Positions 1 through 10,333 of a DNA stretch of 64,000 nt are shown one piece after another (within the stretch, counting starts at the first letter, position 1; every line of letters begins with the position of its first letter). This stretch comes from Adiantum capillus-veneris (Eukaryota > Streptophyta > Polypodiopsida > Polypodiales > Pteridaceae). The DNA lies in NCBI GenBank assembly GCA_014529385.2, contig CM043962.1, forward strand, positions 53,587,905 to 53,651,904, written 5' to 3'. Under the pieces are notes generated by a model. It was not told the DNA's origin, searched no databases, and worked only from the letters and a program-made list of their open reading frames with translations. A program made the translations under genes and the position numbers.

Positions 1-642
1 TTTTTTGTGTCTTCTTTACCTTGCTCTGATCTGGCATCTCTTCTTTTGTGTTTCCATCTGGATTACGGATTTTTTTCTATAATTTTTGCTAGAAAATGGC
101 TAAAATAAAGTAAATAAATCCCAAAATAACCCAAAAATTGCAATTTTAACCTAGAAAAATACCAATGAAAAGAAAAACACTTTGTAGCTCACTTTTCTCT
201 CGTCTATGTACAATCTCGCTCATTATCGTCAACCTTGGCCTATTTTTTGATGTTTTTAGACAGTTTTTGGCCAGATTTGACTTTCTTTATAGTGTATACA
301 CATCCCTAGGGGCTCATGAATGATGATTTGGTCCCCAATTCTTATTAATTTTGAGGGCATATTCTTTTTTCCAAAATCACACAATAAAACGCAAAAATGG
401 TTGAAAAATTGCTCACAAACATTGCCCTCTAATATATGACATGAGTTGAGTCCACATTTGGAATGCCTCCCCCCCTCCTAGTTGGAGTCCTCCTGGACGA
501 CAGGGTATCGTCAAGGGTATGTGTTGTGCATGGGTTTGAACTCGTGCTAATGCAGGCCTTGTAATGTAGCCCTATATGCATGTACGGTCAATGCATGTAG
601 AAAGAATTTATGCAGTGCAAAAGGAAGGTATAAGCGATTCTC
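1..642 (-). other. Noncoding 3' region of element A with an internal polypurine tract
   Basis: No plausible coding sequence. At 466-481 the minus strand reads as a polypurine tract (AGGAGGGGGGGAGG), just after the second-protease ORF. Element B has an equivalent tract at 21516-21532. The AT-rich stretch 1-420 resembles B around 21000-21420, including a shared 'aagggcat/gagggcat' block and 'aaaatcacac'-like text, so it is family sequence and not host DNA. Confidence 0.6.
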
Positions 643-1839
643 TTATTGGCATTTGTCATTGAGGCTTCCTGTGGTAGCTTGAGTTGGCTGGCAGATTTTC
701 TTTGCAAGTAGTAGTTGTAAATCTGTCGCTCGTTGTTTGATTGTTTTCCACTGGTTTTGAATTGGCGTATGTGGTTCCTTTGAAGTCGATATTGTCGTAT
801 CTGATGGAACATTCTTTCTTTCTGCCTTGATTACTTGGGTCTTAGATATCCTTGTAGTTTTTGTCGTTGATTCTGTTTGTTTCCTCGTGCTGTTTGTATG
901 ATGTTGCTTGACCTTGACAGTTGTAGATAACTGCTCGATTGTAATCTTTGGCCGCCCTTCTTGTGTTGTTGGCTCGTTTTGAATTGGCAATTTTGACCGC
1001 CATACCAATATAGTCCGTTGTGTATTTGACAGATTGACTATGTTTCTTTGAAGTTTTGCTGGCTTTCGGTGTTTTGTCTGTTCTTCTGACTCCTTTTTTA
1101 TAGGAATTAAGCTGTCGTGCCTTATCCAAACTTTGCATTTCCGCTTTTGATGTAATTGTGCCTCGGTCAGCTCTGTACGCCGTACCCATACTTGCCTGGT
1201 TCCCTGCATGGTTGTTGATTTTTTATAAGACATTGTTGGACTTGTAAACTTTGTTTGATGTTGGGCAGATCTTTGAGGTTGTATTGACTTTTGTTTCCTC
1301 CTTGACATGAATTGGTTATATGATAAGAAGGGTTCTAAAAAGTTTTCATTTCTGAACAGTGCCTCATTAGTATCCAAATTAATGAATACCCTATTAGCTT
1401 TCATCCATGACACTGCTAAGATACACGGCGTTGCTGACCGACTTGGTGGCAGTACATGGAATTTTGTAGTGTACGGGTGTGCCTGCACTGTGATTGGTAT
1501 TATAATAGACCACAACGTGGTCACCTCATCACCCGATGCTACTTTCAACCGGTGTGTCTCTGGGATTGTCTTCATTGGTCCAAGTTTCTGAAAGAGCTCC
1601 AAGCTGATGACACTCATTTTTGCTCCAGTGTCAAGCAATGCATAGATTTCAACTTGTTTTGTGCCTGCATAAGCTTTTATGTAAGGACTACACCACATAT
1701 CTTTCAAGTCGTCGATGATGCTATCGTCCTGAGTCCTAAGGTCTGTCCTGGTCTTTTCTAATTCGTCCCTTTGTATATCCGCTTCGATTGTTTGGGATGT
1801 TGAAAGAGGGTATTCGTCAGTCATCATTGGGGTGACCAT
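643..1839 (-). CDS. Second retropepsin-like domain at the C-terminus of pol, with a basic tail (element A)
   Basis: Open frame of 398 codons after the integrase. About residues 50-160 form a retropepsin-like fold: the active-site loop ALLDTGAKMSVIS has its Asp codon at 1630-1632, and a C-terminal half follows with a CILAVSWMKANRVFINLD block. The remaining 230 residues are Lys/Arg/Ser/Thr/Gln-rich, with three Trp motifs (RQVWVRRTEL, KVWIRHDSL, ILVWRSKL). The frame is the same as the upstream integrase C-terminus, separated only by one TAG at 1906-1908, so this was probably the end of Pol rather than a separate gene; the Met at 1839 may not be a natural start. Retropepsins cleave Gag-Pol. A second one placed after integrase is unusual. 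Its activity is inferred only from the intact DTGA. Confidence 0.75.
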   Translation of the reverse strand: MVTPMMTDEYPLSTSQTIEADIQRDELEKTRTDLRTQDDSIIDDLKDMWCSPYIKAYAGTKQVEIYALLDTGAKMSVISLELFQKLGPMKTIPETHRLKVASGDEVTTLWSIIIPITVQAHPYTTKFHVLPPSRSATPCILAVSWMKANRVFINLDTNEALFRNENFLEPFLSYNQFMSRRKQKSIQPQRSAQHQTKFTSPTMSYKKSTTMQGTRQVWVRRTELTEAQLHQKRKCKVWIRHDSLIPIKKESEEQTKHRKPAKLQRNIVNLSNTQRTILVWRSKLPIQNEPTTQEGRPKITIEQLSTTVKVKQHHTNSTRKQTESTTKTTRISKTQVIKAERKNVPSDTTISTSKEPHTPIQNQWKTIKQRATDLQLLLAKKICQPTQATTGSLNDKCQ

Positions 1840-1905
1840 GTTTATTGTCCTGAGAAACTGCTTTCCTTTAGCAATCCGTTCCTTTGCTTCTTGTTGTGCC
1901 TGGTC

Positions 1906-3091
1906 CTAAATTCTTTGTTGCTCCTGTCTATAGGTTTTTCCATAATGCAGTTGAAACAACATTTCTGGTGTTAAAGGTAGATGAGATTTTTTTAAACGAC
2001 ACCCACTAATCCAGTTCGGCATTTCTTTTCCATCTAGTGTCGACAGTTTTACTACTCTGCTGGACGATATTTCTTGGATCAAATAAGGCCCCATTCCCCT
2101 TTTCTTTAGCTTTTTGGCATGCTGTTTAAGGGTGTATACTAAGACATAATCGCCCGTTTTAAAGTCCTTGTTCTTGACATGTTTGTCAAAAAACTCTTTC
2201 TGTTGTCTTTTTCTTGCATATATGGGCGCTACAGCATTGAGTCATAACTCATCTAATTTTTCAAGGTCCTCCAACCGTTCTGAAAGTTCATGCCCCGTCC
2301 AGTCCAATTGTTTTGCTACCCTTAGTGTGGGGATTAAAAAGTCAATAGGCAATATTTCATTTAACCCATATACCATATTAAATGGTGTAGCATTGAGTGT
2401 TGTTTTATATGCAACTCGATAAGCCCACAATGTCGAATAGAAAGTGTGTCCCTCTATCACTCATCAACTCGATTGGAAGGCCATAACGTGTAAACACATA
2501 TTCATATAAGAATTGTGCCGTGGTTCTAGCGTCTGCTTTTGTTGTGGATTTTGCTTCCACCCATTTGGTCATGTAGTCCGTGGCCACTATGATATATTGT
2601 GCTTGTGAACGATACGCTGGTGGAGTGATAGGACCAACAAAGTCCAATCCCCATTTAGCGAATGCTCGAGCACTCATCATTGGTCTTAAAGGCATTTTGT
2701 CTCTTTTAACTGGTACCTTAGTGCGTTGACATTCATCACACCTTTTCACGAATTCTGCTGCATCTTGAATCATGGTTGGCCACCATATACCTGCAACCAT
2801 AATGATTTTCACGGTTCTCTCTACTGAAAAATGACCTCCTACTATGCCTGCATGAGCTTGTTCCAACAATGGAAAGTAGTCATTTTCATGAGTAACTAAC
2901 CCTAGCTGGTCATCAGTTCTTCTTTTATACAATTGGTCACTAATGAGGGTATACCTATTCGCTTCGATTTGTAAAGCCTTTTGTCTGGCTTTAGACCAAT
3001 CTCCTGGAAGCTCCTTATTAGTCAAATAATCCACAATAGCATGACTCCATGCGGGTGCTACTGTCACTTGGTATAATGTGGCATAATCCAC
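1906..3091 (-). pseudogene. Integrase with the second H2C2 zinc module (element A)
   Basis: Two overlapping frames (3091-2405 and 2460-2242) plus 2094-1906. The N-terminal part holds the second copy of the linker/zinc module: AHAGIVGGHF, about 30 residues, then CDECQ. The core has KWGLDFVGPI (first Asp) and LMSDRGTHF (second Asp). The C-terminal part includes GPYLIQEISSSRVVKLS and no chromodomain. Integrase inserts the cDNA copy into the host chromosome. A frame change near 2405-2460 and the TAG at 1906 interrupt it, so it is inactive. It follows the first zinc module directly and reads on into the second protease in the same frame. Confidence 0.8.
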
Positions 3092-3115
3092 AGTGGTATT
3101 GGATGTGCAAAAGTC

Positions 3116-3999
3116 TCATTTCTTGATGTAGTTTGCTACATCGCCTGCCATTTCTGGCCAATACACTCCAAGTCTTCTTAATTGTTCATACATAATTTGA
3201 TTTCCTCTATGAAATCCCCCTGTTTGTGTGTGGGCCTCCTCTACATACGCTTCGTACTCCTCTGGGCCTATACACAACCTTAGAATCCCATCGTTTCCAT
3301 GATGGTACATTCTTCCCGCAATCATTGTGTAATTTTGTGCTTGTCTAACGTCTTCCACCGTGTGTTTGTCTTCAAGATTCATACCATATGTCAGCAACGG
3401 AATAATTTGCTCTGACCATTTCGGTACCATCTCTATATTAAACAGGTATGCGTCTGGGAGATCATCATCTACTCCGGTAGCTTTTTCGCCATGTAGTAAT
3501 CGAGAAAGGTGGTCTGCTCTTTGATGAGTTTTTCCTTTCTTAGCTACTACCGTAAAATCAAACTCCAGCAACACAATGAACCATCTTACAATTCGTCCCG
3601 TGTTGCAAGGTTTTTACTAAGTACAAGAGTGCCTGATGGTCCACAAAGAATGTGAATTTGTTCGCGAGTAAGTAGTGCCGAAATTTCATTACGGCATATA
3701 TCATACCCAATCCTTCTCTTTCAGTGGTAGTATAATTCTTCTCTGCACTGTTGAGTTGTCTACTAGCATAACTGATTGGAAAATCCGTCTCTTCCCTCAT
3801 CTGGTTGTGCTAATATACAACCTATTGCAAATGCTGAAGCATCTACATGTACATGGAAGATCTTTGACCAATCTGGTGCTTTTAGAATTGGTGCAGATAC
3901 CAGTGCATCTCTTAGTTTCTGGAATGACTCCTCACATTCATTTGTCCAAATGAAGAGCGTGATTAGACTATACAAGGGTTTTGCTATTACAACGTACAT
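3116..3999 (-). pseudogene. RNase H and first linker/H2C2 zinc module (element A)
   Basis: RNase H part: FHVHVDASAFAIGCILAQP, NYTTTEREGLGMIYAVMKF and FVDHQALLYLVK supply the usual Asp/Glu/Asp positions, with a frame change near 3558-3600. After 'HQRADHLSRL' comes a linker (VPKWSEQIIPLLTYG; YTMIAGRMYHHGNDGILRLC), then HTQTGGFH and GVYWPEMAGDVANYIKK. The next codon is TGA where the first Cys of a CxxC is expected, followed by DFC. This is therefore a complete H2C2 module with one Cys codon turned into a stop, placed before the integrase that carries its own module. Confidence 0.8.
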
Positions 4000-4020
4000 G
4001 TAGATAAAACGTCGGTAGTA

Positions 4021-4745
4021 TCAACAATTTTCCATAAATGATTGTACCTCTCGTACAGTGTTTGGTCTTGGCAATTCTATGATCACCTTTACCTTGTCTT
4101 CATCAGTGGTAATTCCATTAGCCGACACTATGTGGCCTAAGATTTTACCTTGTCGTACCATGAATACACATTTTTCTGGGTTGAGGCAAATCCTATACGT
4201 TCTGCATTTTTCGAATACCTTTCTCAGATGATCTATATGGTCTTCTCTCAATAGAGAATAGACACACAAGTCGTCCATGTAAATATCCAAGAATTTTCGC
4301 AAGTATTCTTTAAAAAAGTGTGTCATTAATCTTTGAAATGTGGCTGGAGCATTGGTCAAGCCAAATGGCATTACCCTGAACGCATATATACCCCATTTTG
4401 TTGCAAATGCTATTCTGTATTGATCTTATAGTTTGACCCCCAATTAGTTATAACAAGAGAATCCGTCCATAAAGCTATAGGCTTGCTTGCCCGCCACTCG
4501 TTCCAGGACGTGTTCACTGATAGGAAGAGGGTAGTTGTCCCTTATTGTTGCTGCGTTTACCTTTTTGAGATTCACACACACTCGTAATTTCCCATTTTTC
4601 TTGGGTACCACCACTATCGGGGACACCCAGTCCGTGTGTTCTATCTCATAAATAAATTCAGCCTCCATAAGTTTGTCTATCTCCTCTTTTATCCTTTTGG
4701 CGAATGTCTCATTATACGTGTATGGACGTTGTTTGCTTGGCTTTG
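4021..4745 (-). pseudogene. Reverse transcriptase (element A)
   Basis: The RT is split over 4668-4444 and 4371-4021. Visible blocks are DWVSPIVVVPKKNGKLRVCV, NAATIRDNYPLP, SFMDGFSCYN, MPFGLTNAPATFQRLM, the active-site box IYMDDLCVYS, and KILGHIVSANGI. The catalytic YMDD pair is present. A stop and frame change between 4371 and 4444, and another near 4021, break the frame. RT copies the element RNA into DNA in the virus-like particle. The style (DGFS.YN, YMDD, CV.L..VNAAT) is closest to the Athila/Tat side of gypsy. Confidence 0.85.
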
Positions 4746-4754
4746 CATCAGACT

Positions 4755-5189
4755 TCAGAGGGATTGAATGTCACAAATGTTAGGATCCACTCCCTTCAAA
4801 TCTTTGTACGACCATGCAAATACATCTCGAAATTCCTTAAGTGTTTTGATCAGTAAGTCCTCTTCTTCTCGACCTAGATCTGTGGCAATGTAAGCAGGTC
4901 GAGGATTTTCTCCTAGCTCTACTAAGTCTATTTTCTTGGCGTTCTCTGGCCCATCGTAGGACTCGTTTGATTTAGGCTCCCTCATTGGTTGCTGAACTAC
5001 CAATCTTCTTTCCTGAATGGTGTACTTACAATAGTGAGAAGGTACATCTATCTTTGTACTCCCATCACTAGCGTTCGTTCCATCGCTACTATCTATTTCA
5101 GTTGTCCATACATTTTTAATCTTTTGTTTCCACTCATTGTATCTCGTTTTCCGTTCAATTTTCGTCATAGCATTTATGCTCAGCCACAT
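4755..5189 (-). pseudogene. Protease-to-RT linker region of pol (element A)
   Basis: Open frame of 144 codons. The text VPSHYCKYTIQERRLVVQQP and GPENAKKIDLVELGENPRP matches element B at 26339-25863, and the end (FRDVFAWSYKDLKGVDPNI) is the conserved start of the gypsy RT region. It carries no catalytic motif. It is truncated at its N-terminal side where element A stops. Confidence 0.75.
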
Positions 5190-5296
5190 AAGAGCTTTAT
5201 CCCACTACAAACTGCAAACACTGAGCACATTATGAGAAAACCCAAAATACTTGACTATATGTACATAGTTTTATTCTTAGCATATAAGAAGACTGC

Positions 5297-6544
5297 TTAG
5301 GTTGGTTGCCCAACCCCCTCCATGAGAATGTGATGCACTGCTGGCACCAACTCCCTCTCAAAATATAGCTTTAGACGCACACCATTGACCCTGCTTTTGA
5401 GAAAACAACCATCCATCCTCATCAATGTGTAGGTAACATTGGGAAAATCTTGATGGACCTTGTAAGGCCCTGTCCACTTTTTTTTTGAATTTCTTCTGAA
5501 AGATGAAGTTAAGATATCTCTCGTACTTCATCACTAGATCTCCTTTCTCAATGTTGGTTGAACTTTGCTACTCTTTTCTCTCACTGCTTCACATAAAATT
5601 CTGTTGCTGCCTCAGGATCCATCTTCAAAGTTTCAAGGCTTGTAATATTACCCTTTAAAACATCTTGATGAGCTTTATCAGTCCGCCACAAACCTTTGAG
5701 TGCTCCTAACTGCACATGTACGTGTAATACTGCTTCCTTGCCATAGACCAACTCACAAGGAGTAAAGTTGGTAGCCACCTTGTACGAAGTCCTCTAAGCC
5801 CATAAATATTTGTCAAGGTTATATTCCCACCCTTCAACCTTCTAGTAGATGTACTTAGTAAGCATCTTGACTATCTACCCATTGGCACTTTCCACCAAGA
5901 CATTACACTTAGGATGGTATGGAGATGAAAATCGATGTTGAATCCCCAACTTTTCTACTAGGGCACACACAAACTTACTTCTCAACCCTTGTCCTGAATC
6001 AGATATAAGCACCCAAGGTACTCCAAATGACAGCGTATGCAATCAAAACAAAACTTCTTTGACTGCTTTAGCCTCAACCCACCTGGTGAGGTAGTCTATG
6101 GCCACCACAACACATATTTTTTACTACTGGCTAACTTGGGAAATGGACCAATATCATCCAAACGTCACTTTAGCCTATGGACCAATAGCATCCAAACCTT
6201 GCTTTGACCGCTTTAGCCTCAACCCACCTGGTGAGGTAGTCTATGGCCACCACAACACATATTTTTTACCATTGGCTAACTTGAGCAATGGAACAATAGA
6301 ATCCAAAAGTGTCATATGATATGATATCCCCTTGCTGCACGGCTACCATTCGTCTTTCACCCATTACTTGGCACGGATGGCACGTCTTGCACCAATAGTG
6401 CACATCTCGCACAACAGAAGGCCACCAAAACCCACTTCTTAAGATACGAAACAAGACTTGATCCTTACCCTGATGTCCGATTTCCTCGTGGCACTGCTCC
6501 AATACAGTATCAATCTCTTCCTTGTAAAGGATTCGACGTAGCAC
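5297..6544 (-). pseudogene. Integrase (element D)
   Basis: Pieces in order: 6544-6266 has the zinc module (CHEEIGHQGKDQ, GFWWPSVVRDVHYWC, CHPCQ). The core continues through the 6061-6311 duplication as conceptual translation with WVEAKAV and an ISDSGQG second-Asp block near 6000. Then come the open frame 5778-5581 (TNFTPCELVYGKEAVLHVHV) and a basic C-terminus ending in LMEGVGQPT and TAA near 5297-5299. Many frame changes and an in-place tandem duplication of the core make it non-functional. Confidence 0.7.
6061..6311. repeat. 145-bp tandem duplication inside the element D integrase
   Basis: A block starting 'gactgctttagcctcaacc' at 6061 recurs at 6206 as 'gaccgctttagcctcaacc' and runs on for about 100 more bases with few changes. 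The unit encodes, on the minus strand, the integrase core around the first Asp and WVEAKAV, so the duplication repeats part of that domain. Confidence 0.85.
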
Positions 6545-6942
6545 CCCATCTCACCCAAGAATCATACAATCTTCTCCTACTAGAGTGAACTTTAGATCTT
6601 TTTGAACAATTCTCGTCTTTTGTAGCTTGGATAGCCCTTCAGAACATTGACATGTACTCAAGAAATAATCAATGTCTTTTAATGTCTCTCTGCTTGCATA
6701 AGTAGCCAGTGCCACATACAAACTCGACACATGAGTTTGAACACAACTGCTAGCCAACCGATCTACTTCTTGGTTCTATTCCCTTCTAACATGTGTGAAC
6801 TACACCTCTTCAGAAAACTTCAATAGCTTCTTAATAGAGAAAAAACAATTCTTGAGAGATTCCCTCTTTAGTGCCATTGGCCCAAAAGTTGTTTGATAAC
6901 CAATATAGCATCACCTTTCACTACTAACCTTGGTATGACAAA

Positions 6943-8251
6943 TTAAATACAATGCTTTAGTCCCAGATGTAAAGTAAGATACTCCGCCTCATTGTTGGTA
7001 TGCACCTCTTCCAAGTTGTAAGATTTGGAAAAAATGATTGTGCACTGTGGTTCTTGAATGACCACACCTCCACCTGCTTTTTGTGTTACCTGTCTGTAAG
7101 CACCATCAAACCACATAGTGAAGGCCCCTTCCAAGTTTGGGTGCTCTTTGTCCTCCTCTCGCACTACTCTTGGATAAATCAAGAATTTTACCTCTTTGTT
7201 GACTACGATATCCGCCAAATGAGACCAACTCGTGTGATCTATTTTGAACTCGAACTCAAACTCCTGAAGCTCTATCACCCATTTCGTGATTTGCTTCCCT
7301 GGCTCCAAGTGTAGCACCACTTTAGGCAAAAGATTGTTAGCCGTCAACACATAAAATTTATGAACAATCACATTAGGAAGAGGATAGGGTGTAGGAGAGC
7401 CTCTTTATTTTTCATGAGCTTATGGAGGTGATTAACATTTTGACAAATAGATATACGCCATGTGTGCAAGAATGGTGGGTATGTAAGAGATGTGTAAGAG
7501 TGGTCAAAGGATGCACTTTTCCCCCCAAAAATGGAGGTGGATAATTTTATGATTTTTTCCCTTCCATGACTCCTACATATGATCACCGATTTGAGTGGAG
7601 ATCATAGATCTGCAATCTACACATTGAGCTCTTTCCATTGATATGCTACATGATATGGTTTTACCCGTTAGATTTTAAATTCCATTTTGGGGGAAACTTT
7701 GAATTAAAATAAACTAGTCGTTTTGCCTATTTGAATTCAAAAGATGTCCTTTGATTACTTACTTAATACTAAATGTTTGACTTCCTTAAACTGCCAAATA
7801 AAGAGGCTCTCCTAGACCCCATTCTCTTCCTAATGAAATACACTTTGAACTTTCTGTAGACAAAGACTAAAGCAATCACTTATTTTTTCGCCTCCGTATA
7901 AGTAGTCTCCCCTGGAATAATTACCCTACTTTTGAAGTAAATAGGCTTATAGATTCTCCCCACCTTTTGTAGCAACACTGCTCCAATGGCCACCGTACCC
8001 ACCGTCATAGCAATATAGAAGTAATTCTCTTGGTTGGGAGGTCACACTGTAGGTAGCTGTCATAGAATACGTTTCACTTTGTCAAATTCCTCTTGAGCTT
8101 CATCATCCCATTGAGATCCGTGCACCTGTTGACCCCTTTTCTGAAGAGGGTAAACATACTGAGACAACATCCAAAAGAAATGGGTGTTGGAGTTTTTTTT
8201 TCCGAGAGCATGAGGGTTTTGACCAAGAGATGAGAGCATCTGCACGAGCAT
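6943..8251 (-). pseudogene. RNase H and second (archaeal-type-like) RNase H domain (element D)
   Basis: The 5' part (8170-7836) has YVYPLQKRG, WDDEAQEEFDKVKRIL and further RNase H text. The MITE at 7376-7830 then interrupts it. Downstream, 7371-6943 continues with YVLTANNLLPKVVLHLEP and ITKWVIELQEFEFEFKID, then a second RNase H: FTMWFDGAYRQ (Asp), AGGGVVIQEP and VHTNNEAEYLTLHLGLKH (Glu). A second RNase H after the first is the known mark of Tat-lineage gypsy elements. The segment 6757-6551 (between RNase H and the zinc module) is a degenerate tether. Confidence 0.75.
7376..7830. mobile_element. MITE-like element with about 32-bp terminal inverted repeats
   Basis: The left end (GGAAGAGGATAGGGTGTAGG, continuing to 7407) is matched by the inverted right end at 7799-7830, with three or so mismatches in 32 bp. 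It lies within the RNase H of element D and interrupts its frame. The 455-bp length, absence of coding potential and TA on both sides fit a non-autonomous DNA transposon. The symmetry continues into the flanks (CATTA / TAATG), so the exact target duplication is ambiguous. The superfamily is not determined. Confidence 0.7.
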
Positions 8252-8260
8252 TCTGCATTA

Positions 8261-9375
8261 AGATAAGTTGTTTTGTTTTCATATGCAATGACGATGATCT
8301 CACTTGATCTACCTTGAGGAACTATTTTTTCCAAGTAATGAAGAATTCGAAGCTATCATAATTACATTTTAAAGATAAGATAATTTAAAGATGGGCAGCT
8401 TGATGATGCTTGCACTATCAGATATGTTTTATGTCTATCAAGCTTGCAAAGAGGAAATGAAGAGATTGGAGTCTCTGTTAAGACGTGTTAAACTTGACCA
8501 TGCTCGGGAGCAAAGATAATAAAGACGATAAAGATGCTTGCACAAAAGTTCGTGTTGAGGTAATGAGGAGGATGTGCACGGCCTTGATGTACGAGGCACC
8601 TCGCTTGAGAGTCTGTATGTTTTGATGTGAGGAGCGTGGCAAGATGGTTGAGAATGTTTCTTGGTGGAAGGTAGGAGCCATGAGCACCATGTCCGACTAG
8701 ATGGCAAGCCATGTGGGAACAAGCTTTTGGCTTATTTGATTTCATAAGGCATAGAGCCTTGCAAAAATGGAATTATAATATTCTTCTAAATGGATCGCAA
8801 CGGGCCAACCTGAACCAACACAAGTGACGCATGCGAGAGCAGAAAGGGGCCTAGGGTGATGTAGCAATGGCCAGCCCTGCTCTGAATGAGAGTAGGTGGA
8901 TGCGAGCAAGAAAAAACACCAAGACTGTCTCTGTTCATCGAGCAAGAGAGAGCAATGGCTCTCAGCTATAGAAAAAGAATAAGTGCAAGACGCCGGCCAA
9001 TCCTGCAAGGAAGGGAGGTTGTGAGCAAGTTATTTGAAGTCATAGGTGGTGGGTGGCATGAAAGATCGTCAGGTCGACCGTGAGGATGCAAGCCAAGAGG
9101 GTGATGATAGTTCTGGAGGAGCATGCGAGCAAGGGAGAGAAAGGAGATCATGAGGCCATGTAGGCCATAGCCGTGAGGGAAGCAAGAGAATGAGGCCGAT
9201 CAGACCATTGTCGATCGGAGGAGAGGCCGTGTTGAGGCAGAGGAGGCCACGATGAAGAGGATTTTAAGCATGCCATGAGAGAGGACGTGGAGATAGTCCA
9301 TGCTAGAGAGAAAGAGGGCTGCAGTATGTAGGCCATGAAGAGGAGTCGCATGCATAAGAAGGGGTGCCACTTCTG
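8261..9375. other. J-left: GA-rich unassigned sequence flanking element B
   Basis: No credible protein. The text is full of degenerate 'gagcaag/gagagag' words (for example near 8905, 8938, 9125, 9185). The same style appears on the other side of element B (33665-34735). I take the two as halves of one older sequence into which B inserted, itself inside the RT of the D/E element. The identity of J and its exact left edge (about 8170-8340) are unknown. Confidence 0.4.
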
Positions 9376-10294
9376 TGGGACGCATGTCTAACCTCACCAT
9401 CCTATCTTATTGCAATATTAGAGAGAACCATGATTAATTTGTCAAACCATGGGACAAAGTTGACTTGACTAGTGCATAGAGGCTACAAGAGGTTGTTAAT
9501 ATCTCGCAAAATGACTAACAACTCGCATCTAACTCAAGGTACACTCAAGTGACTGAAATCACCAAAAGCCAATCTCTCATCGACAAGCAAATCACATCCA
9601 TTACAGCATGAAATGACATCCAAACGTAATGAAACTTCTAGGATAAGTTTATAAGACCTAAGCACACATGCTTATGGTCTCAAACCCTACTTTAAGTCAA
9701 GTTCCAAAATCGCGATTATTAACAACATTGGATTTTTGACCTAGTCGTTTTTATCCCAGAATGCATCTAAATGCTTAGCAATGATGCCCCAATACCCCAC
9801 CTATGCTTAGTTTTCAATTTAAAATAGTAAATTCCTAGCTATGATGAAATCAAGCCACGGGTCGGCGACACCAAAAGCTACAAAATATTGTGAATGGCTT
9901 ATGTCAATGCGTAGAGCTCTTACCTGTGGTTGCAATGCAACAAACACAATCGCAGTGTGACAACCGGAGAGGGAGTAGGAAGCACAAGAAGGAGAGAAGT
10001 GAGCATCATTAGCTCACACTGCGTTTCTATTATCCAAAACCTATAAAAGAACTTACAAAAATTGGCTTTTATACCTTAGCCAAGGTTTTTGGGTGGTGAA
10101 AACTAATAATCTGGAGTTCTACCAAAGCTGGAAAATGACTGGCTGATACAATCTGGAAGCTTGTAGTCCCGGCTCATTAATTACAGAGTTTATCCGAGAA
10201 AAAAGCAGTTACAATATTACTGATTTATCAAAATAATAAATGTTTTACAAAGAGAACTCCGAAAAATGATGTCCGTGTTAGCTTGCTGCTAACA
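9376..10294 (-). repeat. 3' LTR of element B
   Basis: 919 bp, TGGGACGC...TGCTAACA as read on the plus strand; direct repeat of 32747-33664. It contains a decayed copy of the family palindrome at 9708-9723 (AATCGCGATTATTAAC). Start and end are set by where the two copies stop matching. Confidence 0.9.
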
Positions 10295-10310
10295 TTCCCC
10301 CCCTCCTCGC
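10295..10310 (-). other. Polypurine tract of element B
   Basis: On the minus strand GCGAGGAGGGGGGGAA lies directly before the 3' LTR. This is the place where plus-strand DNA synthesis is primed in LTR elements. Confidence 0.85.
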
Positions 10311-10333
10311 CTGTGTCATCCCTTGACACAGCT

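Larger units (their letters stand above)
1..5215 (-). mobile_element. Element A: gypsy-type LTR retrotransposon fragment, same family as element B
   Basis: Minus-strand pol fragment running linker, RT, RNase H, two zinc modules, integrase, second protease, then noncoding DNA to the window edge. Neither LTR is present: the 3' side leaves the window, and the 5' side stops near 5190-5220, where sequence of element D begins. Its proteins match element B block by block, including the duplicated zinc module and the protease after integrase, so A and B are copies of one family. Several in-frame stops show it is dead. Relation to the Athila/Tat group is inferred from the RT (YMDD box) and integrase style. 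The exact A/D junction is uncertain by some tens of bases. Confidence 0.85.
5216..8260 (-). mobile_element. Element D: 3' part of a Tat-like gypsy retrotransposon, probably continuous with element E
   Basis: Minus-strand sequence running end of RT, RNase H, a second RNase H-like domain, H2C2 zinc, integrase core, integrase end, and a stop near 5297. It starts about where element E (34736-37696) breaks off in RT, so D and E are probably one old element split by the J and B insertions. It is further damaged by a MITE and a 145-bp tandem duplication. No LTR is visible; element A abuts its 3' end. Confidence 0.65.

Noticed and set aside
1..465. Possible 3' LTR of element A after the internal polypurine tract
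   Set aside because: No TG start follows the tract, and the full-length relative B places its LTR much further downstream.
8438..9400. Short open frames in J-left
   Set aside because: Overlapping frames on both strands with odd composition (His/Ser/Leu-rich, from GA-rich DNA); none has a recognisable domain.
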